Shown here: positions 36,180-44,945 of the stretch, piece by piece | Layout: each line of letters opens with the position of its first letter | Numbering within the stretch: position 1 is the stretch's first letter | Source: Pseudomonas arsenicoxydans | GTDB taxonomy: Bacteria; Pseudomonadota; Gammaproteobacteria; Pseudomonadales; Pseudomonadaceae | Length of the DNA stretch: 64,000 bases | Reading direction: 5' to 3' | NCBI RefSeq assembly: GCF_006438915.1 | Contig: NZ_RCZE01000001.1 | Coordinates: 654,658-718,657 of the forward strand | Notes under the pieces: model-generated | Database searches by the model: none | What the model saw: the letters and a program-made list of their open reading frames with translations, nothing else | What the model was told of the DNA's origin: nothing | Translations under genes and position numbers: made by a program

Positions 36180-38222
36180 TTAGCGGGCAATAGCCTCTGG
36201 CAACACCGCAAAAACGTCGTCGGTGCCTGACCCTCCAAGGAACTCTTTCACGGCGCTCAGCAGCGAGCGAGAGTCGCCCGGTGAAAAAAATGCTTCACGA
36301 AAAGCCTTGCCTGTTTGCGGGTTAAAGACCCAATCCAGTTGAAACCGTTTGAACGCCTTGGTCGCCAGCACGCCCGACCACTGGTAGGCGTAAACCGAGG
36401 CCGCGTAGCCGGTCACCATGTAGTCGAACCCGTTGGCGAACCGGCTATACGATGGCAGTTGCAGGTCGGGAATCTCGCGTTGAACATCCTCGAACACTTG
36501 CTGAATGCTGCGGCCATCACCCCGGCAGTGATGCAATTCGAAGTCGAGCAAGGCGCCCATCAACTGGGTGGCTGTTTGCCGGCTGGTCTGTATTTGAACA
36601 GCGGCCAGCGCTTTGTCGACTCGCTCCTCGCTCAAGCGCTCACCGGTTTGATAATGAGCCCCCAGCCACAACAGAAATTCTCCTGACAGGCACCAAAGCT
36701 CGAACAATTGACCGGCAAACTCCGCACTGTCACGCCCCAGTTGGGAAATGCCGGAAAGGCTATGGTGAGGCGAACGCGTCAGAACGTGTTGTAAGCAATG
36801 ACCGAACTCATGGAACAGTACCCTCAGATCCTGGTGCGCGAGCAGGCATGGATGGTTGTTGACGCCAGGTGTGAAGTTTCCATGGAGCACAGCGATTGGC
36901 CGCGTCAGTCGACCCTCGGCGTTTATCCGTCGATTGCGGCGGGTGGCGGTCCAGGCATAGTCCGCAGCCTCCTCTCGGTGGAAAGGATCAAGGTAGATGT
37001 ACCCGATCACCTGCCCATGCTCGCTGACTTCGAAGAGGCGCACGCTGTCATGCCAATAACTGAACGTTGTCTGCTCGACGATCTGGATGGCAAACATGCG
37101 TTCACAGAACAGGCAGAGCCGCCGCAATGTGCCGTCCAGCGGAAAATAAGCACGCAGGTTTTTCAAGCCACCACCGAGATTTTGCTGGCGGAACTGTTCG
37201 GCAAGAAACTCATCGTCCCAGGCGCGGACTTCACTGATGCCGCACTCCAGCGCAAATGCTTTGAGCGCCTGTGTGTCCTGCGCGAGCGCAGGTATCACCT
37301 GGGTCACCTGTCGACGCAGGAACGCGCTGACTTGCGTCGTGGACTCCGCCATCTCTGTTGCGAGGTTCAGATGCGCAAAGTTTTCATACCCGAGCAACCG
37401 GGCTTTCTGGTGACGAAGGGACAATAGGCGCTCAAGCACGGGTTCATTATCGAATTGCCCGGCGTCAGGACCTTGATCGGAAGCTCGAGTGGAGTAGGCG
37501 ACAAAATACTCTTCGCGAAGTGCACGATTTTCGGCATAGGTCATGACTCCATGATAGGTGCCCTGGTCCAGATGGATCAGCCAGCCGGACTGCCTTGCCT
37601 GCCGGGCATTGAGCGCAAGGCGATCCTGAGTTGCCTGGGTTAAGCCCTTGAGCTGCGTGACGTCGTCGATCTGCTTGCTCCAGGCCGTACTGGCGCTTTG
37701 CAAATTGCTCAAGAACAAACGTTCGAGCAGGCCGATTTCGACGTTCAGTTGCGTCAGCTTCTGGTGTTGCTCGACGGACAACTCGATCCCTGACAAGTGA
37801 AACTCGCGCAGAATTTTGCTCAGTACGGCTTTGCGCGCGTCATCGTAATTCTGGGCGGCAGGACTTTGCGCGAGATCCCGGTAGGCTTGCCAAAGTGCGC
37901 GATGACCCATCTTCTCTGTTTTGTAATGCGCCATGGCTTCGCCACACCACAGACTCGCAACGTCCCATGTGTCGTCGTCATGTTTGACCGACATGAGAGT
38001 TTCGATGATACCCATGGCTTCATCCAGGCGTGCATCGAGGTCATCAATGGCCAGCACAAGATCATCCCAAGTCGGGAGAGCGGATTGGCTGACCGTTATT
38101 TCAGCAATGCTCCGGCGGTTGTCAGCAATGATTGTTTCGATGGCTGGCACCAGATGTTCAGCACGGATGGCTGACCACGGCGGGAGGTCCCAGTATTCCA
38201 AAAGGGGGTTGGTATCAGGCAT
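36180..38222 (-). CDS. M3 family oligopeptidase, diverged paralogue of PrlC
   Basis: The 680-aa protein is alignable over its whole length with the PrlC protein encoded at 38619-40697 (both begin NPLL-Y-DLPP-SAIRAEH). The zinc motif HEFGH is intact at residues 471-475, with a downstream Glu region (RDSAEFAGQLFE). The C-terminal substrate-binding segment is altered: PrlC has AHIFAGGYAAGYYSYKW, whereas this protein has FDYMVTGYAASVYAYQW, which lacks the conserved His and one Tyr. It is probably a zinc peptidase with changed specificity or reduced activity. It lies downstream of yheV on the same strand behind a hairpin, and is convergent with the phosphatase gene. Confidence 0.85.
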   Translation of the reverse strand: MPDTNPLLEYWDLPPWSAIRAEHLVPAIETIIADNRRSIAEITVSQSALPTWDDLVLAIDDLDARLDEAMGIIETLMSVKHDDDTWDVASLWCGEAMAHYKTEKMGHRALWQAYRDLAQSPAAQNYDDARKAVLSKILREFHLSGIELSVEQHQKLTQLNVEIGLLERLFLSNLQSASTAWSKQIDDVTQLKGLTQATQDRLALNARQARQSGWLIHLDQGTYHGVMTYAENRALREEYFVAYSTRASDQGPDAGQFDNEPVLERLLSLRHQKARLLGYENFAHLNLATEMAESTTQVSAFLRRQVTQVIPALAQDTQALKAFALECGISEVRAWDDEFLAEQFRQQNLGGGLKNLRAYFPLDGTLRRLCLFCERMFAIQIVEQTTFSYWHDSVRLFEVSEHGQVIGYIYLDPFHREEAADYAWTATRRNRRINAEGRLTRPIAVLHGNFTPGVNNHPCLLAHQDLRVLFHEFGHCLQHVLTRSPHHSLSGISQLGRDSAEFAGQLFELWCLSGEFLLWLGAHYQTGERLSEERVDKALAAVQIQTSRQTATQLMGALLDFELHHCRGDGRSIQQVFEDVQREIPDLQLPSYSRFANGFDYMVTGYAASVYAYQWSGVLATKAFKRFQLDWVFNPQTGKAFREAFFSPGDSRSLLSAVKEFLGGSGTDDVFAVLPEAIAR

Positions 38223-38293
38223 GGCGTCCTACTTGAATGGCGACTGAAGGATTCAGCCTAAGCAGGAGGCGCGGTGCAGGTGCGGTAGATAAA

Positions 38294-38329
38294 TACCACC
38301 TTCCACCCTTAAACGAGGGGAAGGTGGTA
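38294..38329 (-). terminator. hairpin terminator after yheV
   Basis: TACCACCTTCC and GGAAGGTGGTA form an 11-bp perfect stem. On the minus strand a short T-rich tail follows. It separates the prlC-yheV transcript from the paralogous peptidase gene. Confidence 0.65.
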
Positions 38330-38334
38330 CTGAC

Positions 38335-38622
38335 TCAGTGTTGCTCGTCAGGCTTTTTCTTCAGCTTGGGGTTCGGGAAAAACTGTACGGCCTGAACCTT
38401 GGCGTCCGGTGCTTTCAGCGCCGATGTATTGACCCGCGTGCCCAACTCCTTGGGCACGGACAGACCTTGTTCATTCAACGTGTCGGAATAACCGCAGGCC
38501 ACGCACTCGCGGTGCGGGACCTCGTCTTCGTTCCACATCATCAACTTGTCCGGCTCGCTGCATGCCGGGCAGACCGCCCCGGCGATAAAGCGTTTCTTGG
38601 TAATCACAGGTCCCTCACTCAT
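38335..38622 (-). CDS. YheV-type zinc-ribbon protein (DUF2387)
   Basis: The 95-aa protein has two Cys pairs, CPACSEPDKLMMW and CVACGY, forming a zinc ribbon, followed by a charged C-terminal tail rich in Lys/Pro. It begins TKKRFIAGAVCPAC, as in YheV proteins. It starts 4 bp before the prlC stop (ATGA overlap), so it is translationally coupled to prlC. Function is unknown. Confidence 0.87.
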   Translation of the reverse strand: MSEGPVITKKRFIAGAVCPACSEPDKLMMWNEDEVPHRECVACGYSDTLNEQGLSVPKELGTRVNTSALKAPDAKVQAVQFFPNPKLKKKPDEQH

Positions 38623-40697
38623 GCTGCCGCGACCTCACTCAGACCGCTGTGGCGCAAGAGTGCGTCAATCGAAGGGGCACGGCCACGGAAGTCGACGAAC
38701 AGCACCATCGGCTCCTGGGAACCGCCACGCGCCAGGATGGCTTCGCGGAACGCGCGGCCGGTCTGGGCATTGAGCACGCCGTCTTCTTCAAACTTCGAGA
38801 ACGCATCGGCCGACAGCACTTCCGCCCATTTGTAGCTGTAGTAACCCGCCGCGTAACCACCGGCGAAGATGTGCGCAAAGCTGTTCGGGAAACGGTTGTA
38901 GGCCGGTGGACGCATGACCGACACCTCGTCGCGTACGCCTTCAAGTACTTGCGCCACGCTGCGGCCATCGCCGTGGGTGGCGTGCAGTTCGAAGTCGAAC
39001 AGCGAGAATTCCAGCTGGCGGACCATCATCAGGCCGGACTGAAAGTTTTTCGCCGCGAGCATTTTCTGCAGCAGGTCCTGAGGCAGTGGCTCGCCGGTTT
39101 CGTAGTGACCGGAGATAAGCGCCAGGCCTTCCGGCTCCCAGCACCAGTTTTCCATGAACTGGCTCGGCAGCTCGACCGCATCCCAGGCCACGCCGTTGAT
39201 GCCGGAAACGCCGGCGTGTTCGACGCGGGTCAGCAGGTGATGCAGGCCGTGACCGAACTCGTGGAACAGGGTGGTGACTTCATCGTGAGTCAGCAGCGCA
39301 GGCTTGCCGCTGTCGGCCGGGGTGAAGTTGCACACCAGGTTGGCCACCGGGTTTTGCAGCACGCCCTCAGCGGTGCGGCGACGATCGCGGGCGCCGTCCA
39401 TCCACGCACCACCGCGCTTGTTGGCGCGGGCATAGAGGTCGAAGAAGAAGCGGCCGACGTGCTGGCCGTTTTCCTTGATTTCGAACAGGCGAACGTCCGG
39501 GTGCCAGGTATCGAAGCCCTTCTGTTCGGCGATCTCGATGCCGTACAGACGCTGCACGATGGCGAACAGGCCGCCCAACACTTTGTCGATCGGGAAGTAG
39601 GCGCGAAGCGCTTCCTGGGCAACGCTGTAACGCTGCTCGCGAAGTTTTTCGCCGTAGAAACCACTGTCCCAGCTTTGCAGGTCCGGGCAGCCTTGTTCGG
39701 CGGCGTAGGCTTTGAGCTGTTCCAGGTCCTGTGCGGCAAACGGCTTGCTGCGCTTGGCCAGGTCACGCAGGAAGCTGAGCACCTGGTCGCTGGATTCGGC
39801 CATTTTGGTGGCGAGGCTCAGTTCGGAGAAACTGGCGAAGCCGAGCAGTCTGGCCAATTCCTGACGCAGATCGAGGATTTCTTCCATGACCGGGCCGTTG
39901 TCGTTCTGACCGGCATTCGGACCTTGGTCCGACGCACGGGTGCAGTAGGCGGCGTAGACTTCTTCGCGCAGGGCACGGTCGTGGGCGTAGGTCATCACCG
40001 CGTAGTAGCTGGGGAATTCCAGGGTGATCAGAAAGCCTTCCAGGCCTTTTGCCTGTGCGGCGGCGGCCATTTGTGCCTTGGACGAATCGGTCAGGCCGGC
40101 GAGGGTGGCTTCATCGGTGACGTGCTTGGTCCAGGCTTGAGTGGCGTCGAGCAGTTGGTTGGAAAAGCGGCTGCCCAATTCCGAGAGCTTGCTCTGCACT
40201 TCGGCGTAACGCTGTTGCTCGGCTTGCGGCAGGTCAATACCCGACAGACGGAAGTCGCGCAGGGAGTGTTCCAGGATAGTTTTCTGCGCCACGTCGAAAC
40301 CGTTGGCTTCCGGGCTCTTGGCCAGGGCGTCGAAGGCTTCGAACAGCTCGCGGTTCTGGCCCAGCTCGGTGGAGTAGGCGCTCAGCGCGGGCAGGCAGGA
40401 TTCGTAGGCTTCACGCAATTCGGCGCTGTTGCACACGGCATTCAAGTGGCTGACCGGGCTCCAGGCGGCGCCCAGGCGATCATTGAGCTCGTCCATCGCC
40501 AGCACCAGGCCGGCCCAGGTCGGTTGTTTGCCCTGGGTCTTGAGGATCTCGATAATGGCGGCACGGTTGTCAGCCAGGATCTGTTCAATGGCCGGTTGCA
40601 CGTGTTCGGCACGGATCGCCGAGAACGGCGGCAGGTCGTAGGACTGCAAAAGAGGGTTGTTCACGCTCACGGTTGGCACCTTGGCTGGAAGAAACAT
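38619..40697 (-). CDS. prlC: oligopeptidase A
   Basis: This cytosolic M3 zinc oligopeptidase degrades short peptides, including cleaved signal peptides. The protein is 692 aa from the ATG at 40697, or 683 aa from a GTG at 40670 (MSVNNPLLQSY), which has a better RBS and matches the usual family N-terminus. The zinc motif HEFGH is at residues 479-483 (long numbering). The substrate-binding segment HIFAGGYAAGYYSYKWAEVL is canonical. It is divergent from the gamma-carbonic anhydrase gene and coupled to yheV downstream. Confidence 0.95.
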   Translation of the reverse strand: MFLPAKVPTVSVNNPLLQSYDLPPFSAIRAEHVQPAIEQILADNRAAIIEILKTQGKQPTWAGLVLAMDELNDRLGAAWSPVSHLNAVCNSAELREAYESCLPALSAYSTELGQNRELFEAFDALAKSPEANGFDVAQKTILEHSLRDFRLSGIDLPQAEQQRYAEVQSKLSELGSRFSNQLLDATQAWTKHVTDEATLAGLTDSSKAQMAAAAQAKGLEGFLITLEFPSYYAVMTYAHDRALREEVYAAYCTRASDQGPNAGQNDNGPVMEEILDLRQELARLLGFASFSELSLATKMAESSDQVLSFLRDLAKRSKPFAAQDLEQLKAYAAEQGCPDLQSWDSGFYGEKLREQRYSVAQEALRAYFPIDKVLGGLFAIVQRLYGIEIAEQKGFDTWHPDVRLFEIKENGQHVGRFFFDLYARANKRGGAWMDGARDRRRTAEGVLQNPVANLVCNFTPADSGKPALLTHDEVTTLFHEFGHGLHHLLTRVEHAGVSGINGVAWDAVELPSQFMENWCWEPEGLALISGHYETGEPLPQDLLQKMLAAKNFQSGLMMVRQLEFSLFDFELHATHGDGRSVAQVLEGVRDEVSVMRPPAYNRFPNSFAHIFAGGYAAGYYSYKWAEVLSADAFSKFEEDGVLNAQTGRAFREAILARGGSQEPMVLFVDFRGRAPSIDALLRHSGLSEVAAA

Positions 40698-40759
40698 GCG
40701 GCCATCTTAATTACAATCGACGCTCACCGCAGCTATCAGCAACAGAGAGAAACCCTATC

Positions 40760-41305
40760 GTGAACCTTCGCAAGTACCAGAACCACACGCCGCTACTGGG
40801 CAAAGGCGCTTTTGTCGACGGATCGGCGGTGGTAATCGGCGACGTTGAAATCGGCGAAGACAGCTCTGTCTGGCCACTGACAGTGATTCGCGGCGACATG
40901 CACCGCATCCGCATCGGCGCGCGTACCAGTGTTCAGGACGGCTGCGTGCTGCACATCACCCATGCCGGCCCGTTCAATCCCGATGGCTTTCCGTTGCTGA
41001 TCGGCGACGATGTGACCATCGCGCATAAAGTCATGCTTCATGGTTGCAGCGTGGGCAGCCGGGTTCTGATCGGCATGGGCAGCATCGTCATGGACGGTGC
41101 GGTGGTCGAAGATGAGGTGATCATCGGTGCTGGCAGCCTGGTGCCGCCGGGCAAACGCCTGGAAAGCGGCTTCCTGTATGTGGGCAGCCCGGTGAAACAG
41201 ATCCGCCCGCTGACTGACAAGGAAAAAGCCTTTTTCACCTACAGCGCAGCGAATTACGCGAAGCTCAAGGATCTGCATCTGGCCGAAGGTTACGACCAGC
41301 TCTGA
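40760..41305 (+). CDS. gamma-carbonic anhydrase family protein (left-handed beta-helix)
   Basis: The 181-aa protein starts at a GTG at 40760 (MNLRKYQNHTPLLGKGAFVDGSA). A longer frame into the prlC promoter is rejected. It has hexapeptide repeats throughout (VVIGDVEIGEDSSVWPLTVIRGD, RIGARTSVQDGCVLHI) and metal-binding His residues in HITHAG and IAHKVMLHGC. It resembles YrdA/CaiE-type gamma-carbonic anhydrases, many of which have no proven activity. It is followed closely by a HAD phosphatase gene. Confidence 0.9.
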   Translation: MNLRKYQNHTPLLGKGAFVDGSAVVIGDVEIGEDSSVWPLTVIRGDMHRIRIGARTSVQDGCVLHITHAGPFNPDGFPLLIGDDVTIAHKVMLHGCSVGSRVLIGMGSIVMDGAVVEDEVIIGAGSLVPPGKRLESGFLYVGSPVKQIRPLTDKEKAFFTYSAANYAKLKDLHLAEGYDQL

Positions 41306-41334
41306 CCCCGCCCCGTTATTGCCCTGGATTATTC

Positions 41335-41985
41335 ATGCATTACCAAACCGTTTTATTCGACCTCGATGGCACCCTGACCGACCCGCGCGAGGGCATCACG
41401 CGTTCGATCCAGTTCGCCCTGAGCAAACTGGGTATCGACGAACCCGACCTGACCAAGCTGGAACACTTCATCGGCCCGCCGTTGTTGCAGGCATTTATGC
41501 AGTTTTACGACTTCGATGAGCCCAAGGCCTGGGAAGCGGTCAACTTCTACCGTGAACGCTTCAAGGTCACCGGTCTGTACGAAAACCGTGTGTTCGATGG
41601 CGTCACGCCGCTGCTGGAAACCTTGGGTGGGCAAGGGCGTCAGTTGTACATCGCCACCTCCAAGCCATGGGTATTCGCTCGGGAAATCGCCCGGCACTTT
41701 GATTTCGCCAAGCACTTCAAGGTGATTTACGGCAGTGAGCTGGACGGGACGCGTACGAATAAGGTCGAGTTGATTGCGCATTTGATGGCTGAAGAGGGGC
41801 TGGATCCTGCCAATACCCTGATGATCGGTGATCGTAAGCATGATCTGATCGGTGCGCGCAGTAATGGGCTGGATTCGGCGGCTGTGGGTTATGGTTTTGG
41901 CAGCCATGAAGAGTTGAGTGCAGAAGCGCCGACTTATCACTTTGAAACGCTGGATGAGATGCATCAGGCATTTTTGCAGCGCTGA
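41335..41985 (+). CDS. HAD family hydrolase (phosphoglycolate phosphatase-like)
   Basis: The 216-aa HAD phosphatase has all four motifs: I FDLDGTLTD (nucleophile Asp), II the IATSK region, III Lys in KVELIAHL, and IV MIGDRKHDLIGA. The helical cap follows motif I. This is the Gph/PpaX-like class; the exact substrate is not determined by sequence. It sits 29 bp after the gamma-carbonic anhydrase gene on the same strand, and a REP pair follows. Confidence 0.9.
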   Translation: MHYQTVLFDLDGTLTDPREGITRSIQFALSKLGIDEPDLTKLEHFIGPPLLQAFMQFYDFDEPKAWEAVNFYRERFKVTGLYENRVFDGVTPLLETLGGQGRQLYIATSKPWVFAREIARHFDFAKHFKVIYGSELDGTRTNKVELIAHLMAEEGLDPANTLMIGDRKHDLIGARSNGLDSAAVGYGFGSHEELSAEAPTYHFETLDEMHQAFLQR

Positions 41986-41994
41986 TCAAATCCA

Positions 41995-42066
41995 TTCGCG
42001 AGCAAGCCCGCTCCCACATGGGATTTTTGAACACAGGTCCATTGTGGGAGCGGGCTTGCTCGCGAA
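41995..42066. repeat. REP pair (REPIN) between the HAD and aminopeptidase genes
   Basis: Inverted REP copies lie at 41995-42017 and 42044-42066 with a 26-bp spacer, between convergent genes. Confidence 0.9.
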
Positions 42067-42075
42067 GAGGCCTAT

Positions 42076-43167
42076 TCAGCCGCTGAAACTCTTTGATTCT
42101 GCCAACACCTTCAACGCCGCCTTGCGCTCCCCAACCGGCAACGCCCCCAGCTTGTCGACCGCCGCATAAAACCTCACCCAATCCCCTCCCTCCTGCCGAA
42201 ACAACGCCGCAAACCCTGGCACCCATTGGTCATACAATCCAAACGGCAACAGCCGGGCGTTGTTCATCGGCGCGTTGACCCAGGCGTCATAGCGCCTGTC
42301 CCCCGCCCATTGGCTGTCACGTAACTGCCGGTATTCGCTGCGCAGTCGTTCAAACTCGGCGGCCTTGCGCTGGCGCATCTGGTCCACCGGCAAGGGCAGG
42401 GCGTAAAGCGTTTCAAGGCGCGTGCGAGTGTCCAGCACCAGTTGCGTGAATTGATCCCGACGCTGTACGTGTGCGCCGTTGTCCGGCGCCAAGCCGCGGG
42501 ATGCACGCCATTGGCGCGTGCCTTCCTGTTCGACGAAGCTGGCGAAAGACTCGTTGAACTCAGTGTCGCCCTTCACATAAACACGTTGATGCGCCAGCTC
42601 ATGGAAAATCAGGGTCGCCAGCCGCTCGTCGCCCCAGCCCATCATTGAGCTGATGATCGGATCGTTGAACCAGCCGAGCGTCGAGTACGCCTCGACACCA
42701 CCGATCGAAACGTCCATACCTTGCAGTCGCTGAACGGCGGCCTCGCCTCGGGCGGCGCTCTGGCTGTAGTAGCCGCGATAGGCGACGCAGCCGGCGATCG
42801 GGAAGCAATGGTTTTGCGGCTTCAGGGAAAATTCCGGGGTGACGAAGACATTCCAGACCACGTACGGCCGGCCGATGTCGGCATACAGGCGATAGCTTTG
42901 GTTATCCGGCAGGTGCAGATGCGCACTGGCGAACGTGCGGGCTTTTTGTGACTGCGCCAAGTGCGCACGAAGTTTCTGATCGCGGGAGGGGTCGGCAATC
43001 ACCTCGGCGACCGGCTCGCGGGCCCGCAACAGTTGCAGCTGACCACTGGCCAATTGACCGTAATAGCTGACGCTGGCGCAACCGTTGAGCAACAAAAACA
43101 ACACACTCGGAAACAAAACGCGCAAAACGCGATCAAGTACCCCAAGGCTTGGAAACGGCCTGATCAA
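42076..43167 (-). CDS. putative aminopeptidase, membrane-associated lipoprotein
   Basis: The product is about 363 aa if translation starts at the TTG at 43167 (MIRPFPSLGVLDRVLR); no suitable ATG exists. The open frame to 43311 crosses a plus-strand gene. A hydrophobic signal ends in the lipobox-like LLNGCAS. Zinc-peptidase motif HELAH (LIFHELAHQRVYVKGDTEFNESFASFVEQEG) includes the third Glu ligand, as in the putative aminopeptidase family PF10023. It is probably a periplasm-facing gluzincin. The substrate is unknown and the start codon is uncertain. Confidence 0.8.
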   Translation of the reverse strand: MIRPFPSLGVLDRVLRVLFPSVLFLLLNGCASVSYYGQLASGQLQLLRAREPVAEVIADPSRDQKLRAHLAQSQKARTFASAHLHLPDNQSYRLYADIGRPYVVWNVFVTPEFSLKPQNHCFPIAGCVAYRGYYSQSAARGEAAVQRLQGMDVSIGGVEAYSTLGWFNDPIISSMMGWGDERLATLIFHELAHQRVYVKGDTEFNESFASFVEQEGTRQWRASRGLAPDNGAHVQRRDQFTQLVLDTRTRLETLYALPLPVDQMRQRKAAEFERLRSEYRQLRDSQWAGDRRYDAWVNAPMNNARLLPFGLYDQWVPGFAALFRQEGGDWVRFYAAVDKLGALPVGERKAALKVLAESKSFSG

Positions 43168-43227
43168 AATAAAAACATCCCTGGAAAGTCTGCCCGCAAG
43201 ACTATCCCGCCTGACTGGAGCTGCGCT

Positions 43228-43650
43228 ATGCACAAGTTGATGCTGACGGGAGGCCTGTTGTTGCTGACGGGCTGTGCTGGATTCGGATTCCCTCACCACG
43301 ATCCGGCGCAAGCGTGGATTGACCTGGAATCAAAACAGCAAGACACGGCACTGCAAGCGGTGGAAGTCGACAATACAGCCTCCAGCGACAAGCGCTATTT
43401 CCAGGTGCAGCCCGGTAGTCATGAGCTGACGGTACGCTACCAGTTCGCGGTCCAGCCGACCAATATCGGCCCGGATGCCGAGCCGCTGTGGCGTGATTGC
43501 CAGCTGAACGTGAAATTCAACGATTTCAACGCCGGTGAGCGCTATCAGCTGCAAGCGGGGAACATCGGCTTTCGGCCGTGGGCGAAGCTCTATAACCAAC
43601 AGCGACAAGTGATTGGCCATGGCACACCGGCAGGCTGCCAACACACCTGA
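43228..43650 (+). CDS. small hypothetical lipoprotein (paralogue 1)
   Basis: The 140-aa protein starts at the ATG at 43228. The lipobox is LLTGCAG. The mature part has RYFQVQPGSHELTVRYQFAV, a Cys in WRDCQLNVKFNDFNAGERYQLQAG and WAKLYNQQRQVIG. It shares this pattern with the next gene, so the two are paralogues. I recognise no domain; the PGSH...VRY beta-rich core may be a sandwich fold. It is probably in the outer membrane or periplasm. It is divergent from the aminopeptidase gene. Confidence 0.75.
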   Translation: MHKLMLTGGLLLLTGCAGFGFPHHDPAQAWIDLESKQQDTALQAVEVDNTASSDKRYFQVQPGSHELTVRYQFAVQPTNIGPDAEPLWRDCQLNVKFNDFNAGERYQLQAGNIGFRPWAKLYNQQRQVIGHGTPAGCQHT

Positions 43651-43691
43651 TCAGCGTTATGCTGAATGTCCGAATCAGTGGGACATTCATC

Positions 43692-44114
43692 ATGCGCAGG
43701 TTGATGCTGTTGCTCGCCGCCAGTGTGATTGCTGGCTGTCAGAGCCCGTTGCCAGCGGTTAATCCGCAGATGGCCTGGGTCGATTTCTCTGTGCCATTCC
43801 CCAACGACAAGTTGTTAATGGCCGAGCGACTGGACAATCAGCGGTTGAACGACGGACGATTTTTTCAGGTGATGCCCGGCAGCCACGTGCTGCTCGTTCG
43901 ATTCGACTTTGAAATCCCCGGTGGGGGCGGTTTGGGAGTAATGGACGGGCCAACGGAACGGCTGTGCTACCTGACCATCAAGTACGATCATTTCGAAGCC
44001 GGTCAGCGTTATTTGCTGGTCGGCCAGTCGATAGTGTTCACGCCCGGTGCCCGGTTGTACAACGCCAAGCGCGAGATCGTCGCTGAAGACAGTGAGTCCT
44101 ATTGCCTGATGTGA
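43692..44114 (+). CDS. small hypothetical lipoprotein (paralogue 2)
   Basis: The 140-aa protein starts at the ATG at 43692. The lipobox is VIAGCQS. Conserved with the preceding gene: FFQVMPGSHVLLVRFDF, CYLTIKYDHFEAGQRYLLVG, and FTPGARLYNAKREIV. Both have a final Cys near the C-terminus, so a disulfide with the central Cys is possible. The two genes are 41 bp apart and look like a tandem duplication. Function is unknown. Confidence 0.75.
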   Translation: MRRLMLLLAASVIAGCQSPLPAVNPQMAWVDFSVPFPNDKLLMAERLDNQRLNDGRFFQVMPGSHVLLVRFDFEIPGGGGLGVMDGPTERLCYLTIKYDHFEAGQRYLLVGQSIVFTPGARLYNAKREIVAEDSESYCLM

Positions 44115-44120
44115 GGCGAA

Positions 44121-44354
44121 TCAGCGGTCATTTTTCTGATAGATGATTTTCTTGGTGCCGTTTTCGCATGAGCCCACGACCATGTTCTGATCGTGCACTT
44201 CATCGTTGGTGACGATTTCCAGGGTGTAGGACGAGACGTTATTGGCCTGAATCTTGGCTTCGATTTCGGCCTTCAATTCTTCACAGGATTTCGTTGCGGC
44301 AAGGGCCGATGTGGCCAGTGCGCAACAGATAACCGCCAAGGCAAAACGTTTCAT
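44121..44354 (-). CDS. DUF1161 small periplasmic protein
   Basis: The 77-aa precursor starts at the ATG at 44354 with RBS GGAG. The signal peptide ends at ALAA. The mature core is KSCEELKAEIEAKIQANNVSSYTLEIV, then a second Cys in VVGSCENGTKKIIYQK. The two Cys probably form a disulfide. It is homologous to the gene at 46259-46480. Function is unknown; family members are stress-induced small envelope proteins in some bacteria. Confidence 0.83.
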   Translation of the reverse strand: MKRFALAVICCALATSALAATKSCEELKAEIEAKIQANNVSSYTLEIVTNDEVHDQNMVVGSCENGTKKIIYQKNDR

Positions 44355-44450
44355 GGTTGAAGCTCCTTTGAAGCAGCGCGCAGGGTAATGCGCTTTCACT
44401 GCTGTCATTTATTCGACCACAATTTCGCGGGTCAGGTTTTGTCCAGGCGC

Positions 44451-44489
44451 AAAAAAAGACCGCCGCCTGCTTTGAGGCGGCGATCTTTT
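44451..44489 (-). terminator. terminator after osmC
   Basis: The stem is formed by CGCCGCCT and AGGCGGCG, extended by flanking pairs, and is followed on the minus strand by seven T. It lies 25 bp beyond the osmC stop. Confidence 0.85.
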
Positions 44490-44513
44490 ATCCGTAACTG
44501 CGAAAAGCCGTGC

Positions 44514-44945
44514 TCAGTTGAGCAATGTCGCATCCAGACTGATTTTCGCATTCAACACTTTGGAAACCGGGCAGCCTTCTTTGGCTTTATTGCTCAATTC
44601 CTCGAATTGCGCCTGAGTCGCCCCAGGGATTTTCGCCTTGAGGATCAACTTCACGGCGGTGATCGCAAAACCACCGTCCACCTGGTCGAGGGTGACTTCG
44701 GCATTGGTATCAATGCTGTCAGCCTTGAGACCGGCATCGCCGAGAATCATCGAAAACGCCATGGAGAAGCACCCCGCATGCGCTGCGCCGATCAGCTCTT
44801 CCGGATTGGTGCCTTTGCCGCCTTCGAAGCGCGCCTTGAAGCCATAAGGTGCTTCTCTGAGTACGCCGGTTTCAGTGGAGATCGAGCCGATGCCGGTTTT
44901 CAGGTCACCTTCCCAATGAGCCGATGCTTTCTTCGTAATAGCCAT
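44514..44945 (-). CDS. osmC: OsmC family organic hydroperoxide peroxiredoxin
   Basis: The 143-aa enzyme reduces organic hydroperoxides. The two catalytic Cys are in AAHAGCFSMAFS and KEGCPVSKVL. The N-terminus AITKKASAHWEGDLKTGIG is typical of OsmC and distinct from Ohr. It is a single gene with its own terminator. Osmotic/RpoS control is usual for the family. Confidence 0.93.
   Translation of the reverse strand: MAITKKASAHWEGDLKTGIGSISTETGVLREAPYGFKARFEGGKGTNPEELIGAAHAGCFSMAFSMILGDAGLKADSIDTNAEVTLDQVDGGFAITAVKLILKAKIPGATQAQFEELSNKAKEGCPVSKVLNAKISLDATLLN

Noticed and set aside
38649..40763. 704-codon open frame antisense to prlC
   Set aside because: It exactly mirrors prlC, whose family motifs are unmistakable. 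The product is a Gly/Val/His-rich artefact.
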